Source: Saprospiraceae bacterium (GTDB lineage Bacteria > Bacteroidota > Bacteroidia > Chitinophagales > Saprospiraceae). From it: a DNA stretch of 64,000 bases. Below, one piece after another: positions 61,601-64,000 of this stretch (the stretch's first letter is position 1; each line of letters opens with the position of its first letter). The position numbers were made by a program, and so were the translations under genes. The notes under the pieces were generated by a model, which ran no database searches, was not told the origin of the DNA, and saw only the letters and a program-made list of their open reading frames with translations. Location: positions 62,001-126,000 of the forward strand of contig CATQHI010000006.1 of assembly GCA_958295895.1 (NCBI GenBank), given 5' to 3'.

Positions 61601-62434
61601 TCAAAGCTTCACCACCACTCCCAGGTTAAGCCGCGAGCTCTTGCCAATATACTCGCCCCCCAGCACATAAGCCCCGCCCGCCACCACCCCCAGCCACGGC
61701 ACCACCGGCACGTAAACCGTACCCCCCAGCCGCCGCCAGCTACTCCCACTGCCCGCCGTAGCCGTCTGTACCGCCGAGCCCCCCTCCAGGGCAGTGACGA
61801 ACTCTAGCCATCCCTCCACGTAGAAGTAGCGCGCGCCGTAGCCCGAGCGCAGTAGCAGGGGCCAGGTCGAGCGACTCTCGGGGGCAAACTGAAAATCAAT
61901 ACCCGACTGCGCGTGCAGGAAAAAGCCGTTGTCAAACTGGTACTGGTACACCAGCCGGCCCTGAAAGACAGTGGCCCGCTGCCCAATGGCGGCAATACCG
62001 GTGGTGGCATAGTCACCCACGGGGAAGCTCAGTCCCACGGCGGTGAACACCCGGTGAGTAGCGTTGCGGGTGGGGGATTCTAGGTTCATGTACTTGATCC
62101 ATACGGAGGCGTCCTGGAGGCTACCGCGATCCTGGTTAGTGCGCAGGTAGGGCAGGGTGGCGACCAGGGCGGTCTGCTCGCTTAGGCCAGCTTCTAGAAA
62201 CAGGCTATAGCTCGTGGTGATGATGTCGCGGTCTTCGGGTACGCCGCCCTCCCCGAAGTAGGTGCTGTAGTGCTCGCGGCTATAGGCCGGTGCTATCGTG
62301 AAGCTGCCCTTCTCTACGGGGAAGCCACCGATAGGACCCTGCCCGCGCACTACGCTACCGGCAAGTAGTAGCATGACCAAAGTGCCTGCCCTCCGCACCT
62401 GCGTGTAGCGCCCCCTTAGCCCAAGCTTTCTCAT
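61601..62434 (-). CDS. Outer-membrane beta-barrel protein of unknown function
   Basis: 277 residues. The signal peptide is probably TLVMLLLAGSVVRGQ (about 18-32). Then come strands with alternating residues: SFTIAPAYSREHYSTYFGEG, TTSYSLFLEAGLSEQTALVA, VFTAVGLSFPVGDY, GFFLHAQSGIDFQF, and an end RLNLGVVVKL. The layout resembles transporter-like proteins of the Phenol_MetA_deg/OmpA-beta-brl kind. Function unknown. Convergent with the lutA-like gene and divergent from the mannosyltransferase gene. Confidence 0.6.
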   Translation of the reverse strand: MRKLGLRGRYTQVRRAGTLVMLLLAGSVVRGQGPIGGFPVEKGSFTIAPAYSREHYSTYFGEGGVPEDRDIITTSYSLFLEAGLSEQTALVATLPYLRTNQDRGSLQDASVWIKYMNLESPTRNATHRVFTAVGLSFPVGDYATTGIAAIGQRATVFQGRLVYQYQFDNGFFLHAQSGIDFQFAPESRSTWPLLLRSGYGARYFYVEGWLEFVTALEGGSAVQTATAGSGSSWRRLGGTVYVPVVPWLGVVAGGAYVLGGEYIGKSSRLNLGVVVKL

Positions 62435-62443
62435 GGTGTAGCC

Positions 62444-62451
62444 TATCTTTG
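62444..62451 (+). promoter_or_regulatory. Promoter -7 box of the mannosyltransferase gene
   Basis: TATCTTTG, 25 nt before the TTG start at 62477. Confidence 0.55.
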
Positions 62452-62476
62452 GCGGCTCATTCTACCCAACCCCCCT

Positions 62477-63190
62477 TTGAGCGATAGCCTGGTCATTATA
62501 CCCACGTACAACGAACGCGAGAACATCGCGCGTATGGTGGATACGGTCTTCGCGCTGCCGCAACCCTTTCACCTGCTGGTGGTCGATGATGGCTCGCCCG
62601 ACGGGACGGCCGATCTGGTACGTGAGTTACAACAAAGGTATCCCGACACACTACACCTGCTGGAACGGGCCGGAAAGCTGGGATTGGGCACCGCCTACCT
62701 CGATGGCTTCCGCTGGGGACTCAAGCGACCGGAGCAGTACCAGTATTTCTTCGAGATGGATGCCGACTTCAGCCACACCCCAGCCGATCTGATCCGCCTA
62801 CGCGCTGCCTGTCACGACGGGCCGGGGGACGTAGCCGTGGGCAGTCGCTACACCCGGGGCGGCAGCGTGAAGAACTGGCCGCTCGACCGCATCATTCTCT
62901 CCTACGGGGCAAGCCTCTACACCCGCATGGTAACCTGGATGCCCGTCAAGGATCCCACGGCGGGCTTTATGTGCTACTCCCGCCCGGTACTGGAGGCAAT
63001 GGATTTCAATAAGATCCGCTTCATCGGCTATGCTTTCCAAATCGAAATGAAGTATACGGCCCGTAAGCTGGGCTTCAAGATCGTGGAGGTACCCATCACC
63101 TTTACCGACCGGGTGGCGGGCAAGAGTAAGATGCACAAGTCGATTATTCGGGAGGCGGTGTTTGGGGTGCTGAGTCTCCGGCTGAGATAA
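62477..63190 (+). CDS. Polyprenol-phosphate mannosyltransferase (Dpm1-like, GT2)
   Basis: 237 residues from a TTG start; the family's N-terminal SLVIIPTYNERENIARMVDT begins three codons later, so the start is well placed. GT2 motifs: VVDDGSPDGTADLV (nucleotide-binding Asp pair), KLGLGTAYLDGFRWGL, and FFEMDADFSH, with the metal-binding DAD. YTRGGSVKNWPLDRIILSYG and MPVKDPTAGFMCYSR are typical of dolichol/polyprenol monophosphate mannose synthases. It makes the lipid-linked mannose donor for glycan or protein mannosylation. The C-terminal helices of longer family members are absent. Confidence 0.9.
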   Translation: MSDSLVIIPTYNERENIARMVDTVFALPQPFHLLVVDDGSPDGTADLVRELQQRYPDTLHLLERAGKLGLGTAYLDGFRWGLKRPEQYQYFFEMDADFSHTPADLIRLRAACHDGPGDVAVGSRYTRGGSVKNWPLDRIILSYGASLYTRMVTWMPVKDPTAGFMCYSRPVLEAMDFNKIRFIGYAFQIEMKYTARKLGFKIVEVPITFTDRVAGKSKMHKSIIREAVFGVLSLRLR

Positions 63191-63256
63191 CCGTTGGACG
63201 CTTTAAAAGCGTCCAACGGTTCAGCAGCGTCCAACGGTTCAGCAGCGTCCAACGGT
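63191..63256. terminator. Hairpin with threefold repeated arm after the mannosyltransferase gene
   Basis: CCGTTGGACGCTTT-A-AAAGCGTCCAACGG (63191-63219) is a 14-bp perfect hairpin. The right arm GCGTCCAACGG then recurs twice more at 18-nt steps (about 63209, 63227, 63245), separated by TTCAGCA. The last copy ends at the stop codon of the convergent gene. Confidence 0.7.
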
Positions 63257-64000
63257 TTAGCGCTGCTCCACCAATGCCACCCAGTCCCCCTCCCCCGGCG
63301 GCACCAGGCTTACCACCCCATCACTGGCCACCACCCGCTCCCCCTTATCAATCAACTCGCCGCCCTCCCGCGGATCGTACCAGCGCACGCTAAACTCTCC
63401 CTCCGCCCCGCTCAGATCGAGTTTCGCCGGCTGACCGAAGGGCGTAGCTACGGCGTACACCTCTCCGCGCTTGGCGAAACAGAATTGCTGCTCGCCGGCT
63501 GTCAGCTCGTTGTGGGCGTGCATATCCCAGAAGGGCAGGTGATCGCGGAAGAACTCCCGGGCGTGGGCCGTCCAGCGGTAGGCGCGTTCGCGGGTACGCC
63601 AGTCTTCGAGGTTGAGGTCATTGTTGGGGCTGCGGGCGCCGTAGTACCATTCGGCTCCTGCACCGCCGGCCAGGAGGTTACCCCAGAGGGCCAGGGCGCG
63701 CAGGCTGTCCTGATTGTTGGGTACGGCATCGTCGGGATCGAGGCCACGCCACCAGGGGCCGATCTCGTCGAGGGTGATGATCCAGGGGGCACCGGCCTCG
63801 GCACTCAGGTTTAGCCACTCCGCGGTCACCTCGTTGGTGTTCCAGGGCCAGCCGAGCTGGAGGGAAAGCCCGTCGAGGTCGCCGTCGCCCAGCAGCGGAC
63901 GGTAGATCTCCGCGAAGGCCTCCTCCCCCGGGTGGGTGTGTAGCACCACATAATTTTGGTAGGGGTCGTTGTCGGCAAACCACTCGATCACGGCGCGCTG
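63257..64000 (-). CDS. C-terminal part of a glycoside hydrolase with putative collagen-binding-like end domain (partial)
   Basis: The frame is open to the window edge; about 248 residues are visible. WFADNDPYQNYVVLHTHPGE and LSLQLGWPWNTNEVTAEWLN are barrel segments, and WIITLDEIGPWWRGLDPDD carries a likely catalytic acidic residue. The last 80 residues (FCFAKRGEVYAVATPFGQPA, VRWYDPREGGEL, VSLVPPGEGDWVALVEQR) match the beta-sandwich called putative collagen-binding domain, found at the end of DUF4038/DUF5060-like hydrolases. It fits the glycan-degradation theme of the region. Start and signal peptide lie beyond the window. Confidence 0.75.
   Translation of the reverse strand, partial: QRAVIEWFADNDPYQNYVVLHTHPGEEAFAEIYRPLLGDGDLDGLSLQLGWPWNTNEVTAEWLNLSAEAGAPWIITLDEIGPWWRGLDPDDAVPNNQDSLRALALWGNLLAGGAGAEWYYGARSPNNDLNLEDWRTRERAYRWTAHAREFFRDHLPFWDMHAHNELTAGEQQFCFAKRGEVYAVATPFGQPAKLDLSGAEGEFSVRWYDPREGGELIDKGERVVASDGVVSLVPPGEGDWVALVEQR

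Noticed and set aside
63191-63256. Possible CRISPR-like array
   Set aside because: Repeat units are 18 nt with about 7-nt invariant spacers and a hairpin partner; there are no unique spacers and no cas genes.
63194-63814. A 206-aa plus-strand frame beginning with repeated SNGSAA residues
   Set aside because: The repeat comes from the terminator repeats and the rest is antisense to the glycoside hydrolase.
1-64000. tRNA, rRNA or known riboswitch genes
   Set aside because: No cloverleaf, rRNA or aptamer core was recognised by reading intergenic regions; a covariance-model scan would be needed to exclude small RNAs.

Overview
The window looks like a high-GC member of Bacteroidota, most likely Saprospiria of the Lewinella/Neolewinella kind. 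The evidence is a SusC/SusD pair, proteins with type IX secretion C-terminal sorting domains, a DUF-type putative porin, promoters of the Bacteroidota form (TTTG, about 20 nt, TAnnTTTG), and an ordinary housekeeping set (lon, fabI, rpsU, ilvE, moeA, ndh-2, ravA-like) with a high-GC codon bias. No rRNA, tRNA or CRISPR array was seen. The taxonomic call is an inference from gene families, not from a marker gene.

Layout. 1-1.5 kb is a scarred defence region: a type III methyltransferase fragment runs into the remnant of an AbiE toxin, followed by an intact-looking AbiEi antitoxin with its own palindromic operator. 1.6-19.9 kb is mostly metabolism and envelope: a SET-domain protein, a GNAT/nitrilase fusion, a sulfotransferase / class IV aminotransferase / serine hydrolase operon, a di-haem peroxidase, a UbiD decarboxylase, a PagL-like deacylase, moeA with a fused mobA, an ATE1-like protein, fabI, a porin and a Tat-exported oxidoreductase. 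20-32.6 kb holds ndh-2, a tandem SpoIIAA-like protein, two glycosyltransferases, lon with a dyad-symmetric upstream region, an ABC exporter, a frameshifted GH15 enzyme and a GH43 enzyme. 32.6-40.7 kb has a decayed DUF4143 ATPase fragment, susD/susC, apbE and a 1.38-kb insertion sequence that sits in an AT-rich gene. 40.7-50.8 kb has ilvE, DoxX, an ATP-grasp protein, an operon of a formylglycine-enzyme-like protein with an ECF sigma factor and its probable anti-sigma partner, an indel-riddled beta-propeller gene, and an aldo/keto reductase-AraC operon. 51-64 kb has two tandem T9SS cargo paralogues (the second frameshifted in its sorting domain), a putative Zn peptidase, a TonB-dependent receptor, rpsU, a RavA-like ATPase, a LutA-like protein, a polyprenol-phosphate mannosyltransferase and the C-terminal part of a glycoside hydrolase cut by the window edge.

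How the genes work together. Carbohydrate capture and breakdown is the strongest theme (SusCD, GH15, GH43, the terminal glycoside hydrolase, a Gfo/Idh/MocA oxidoreductase, TonB receptors). Molybdenum cofactor assembly (moeA-mobA), fatty acid synthesis (fabI), branched-chain amino acid synthesis (ilvE) and respiration (ndh-2, di-haem peroxidase) appear as short one- to three-gene units.

The most distinctive features lie outside the genes: several repeat families occur two to four or more times in 64 kb. These are a CCACAGAGG-type inverted repeat at gene 3' ends, a 16-mer TGCACCTGCGGCCCCG placed both upstream of genes and inside coding sequence, tandem mini-hairpins with a CTACAAG core just before promoters, and an inverted-arm element built on GTCGTCNGCCGA. 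No complete new multi-gene system was recognised with confidence. The better candidates for something undescribed are the ATE1-like protein without its cysteine cluster, the P-loop-less MobB-like/MobA fusion, the DUF2723-like/FGE fusion tied to an ECF sigma factor, and the tandem operator in front of lon.
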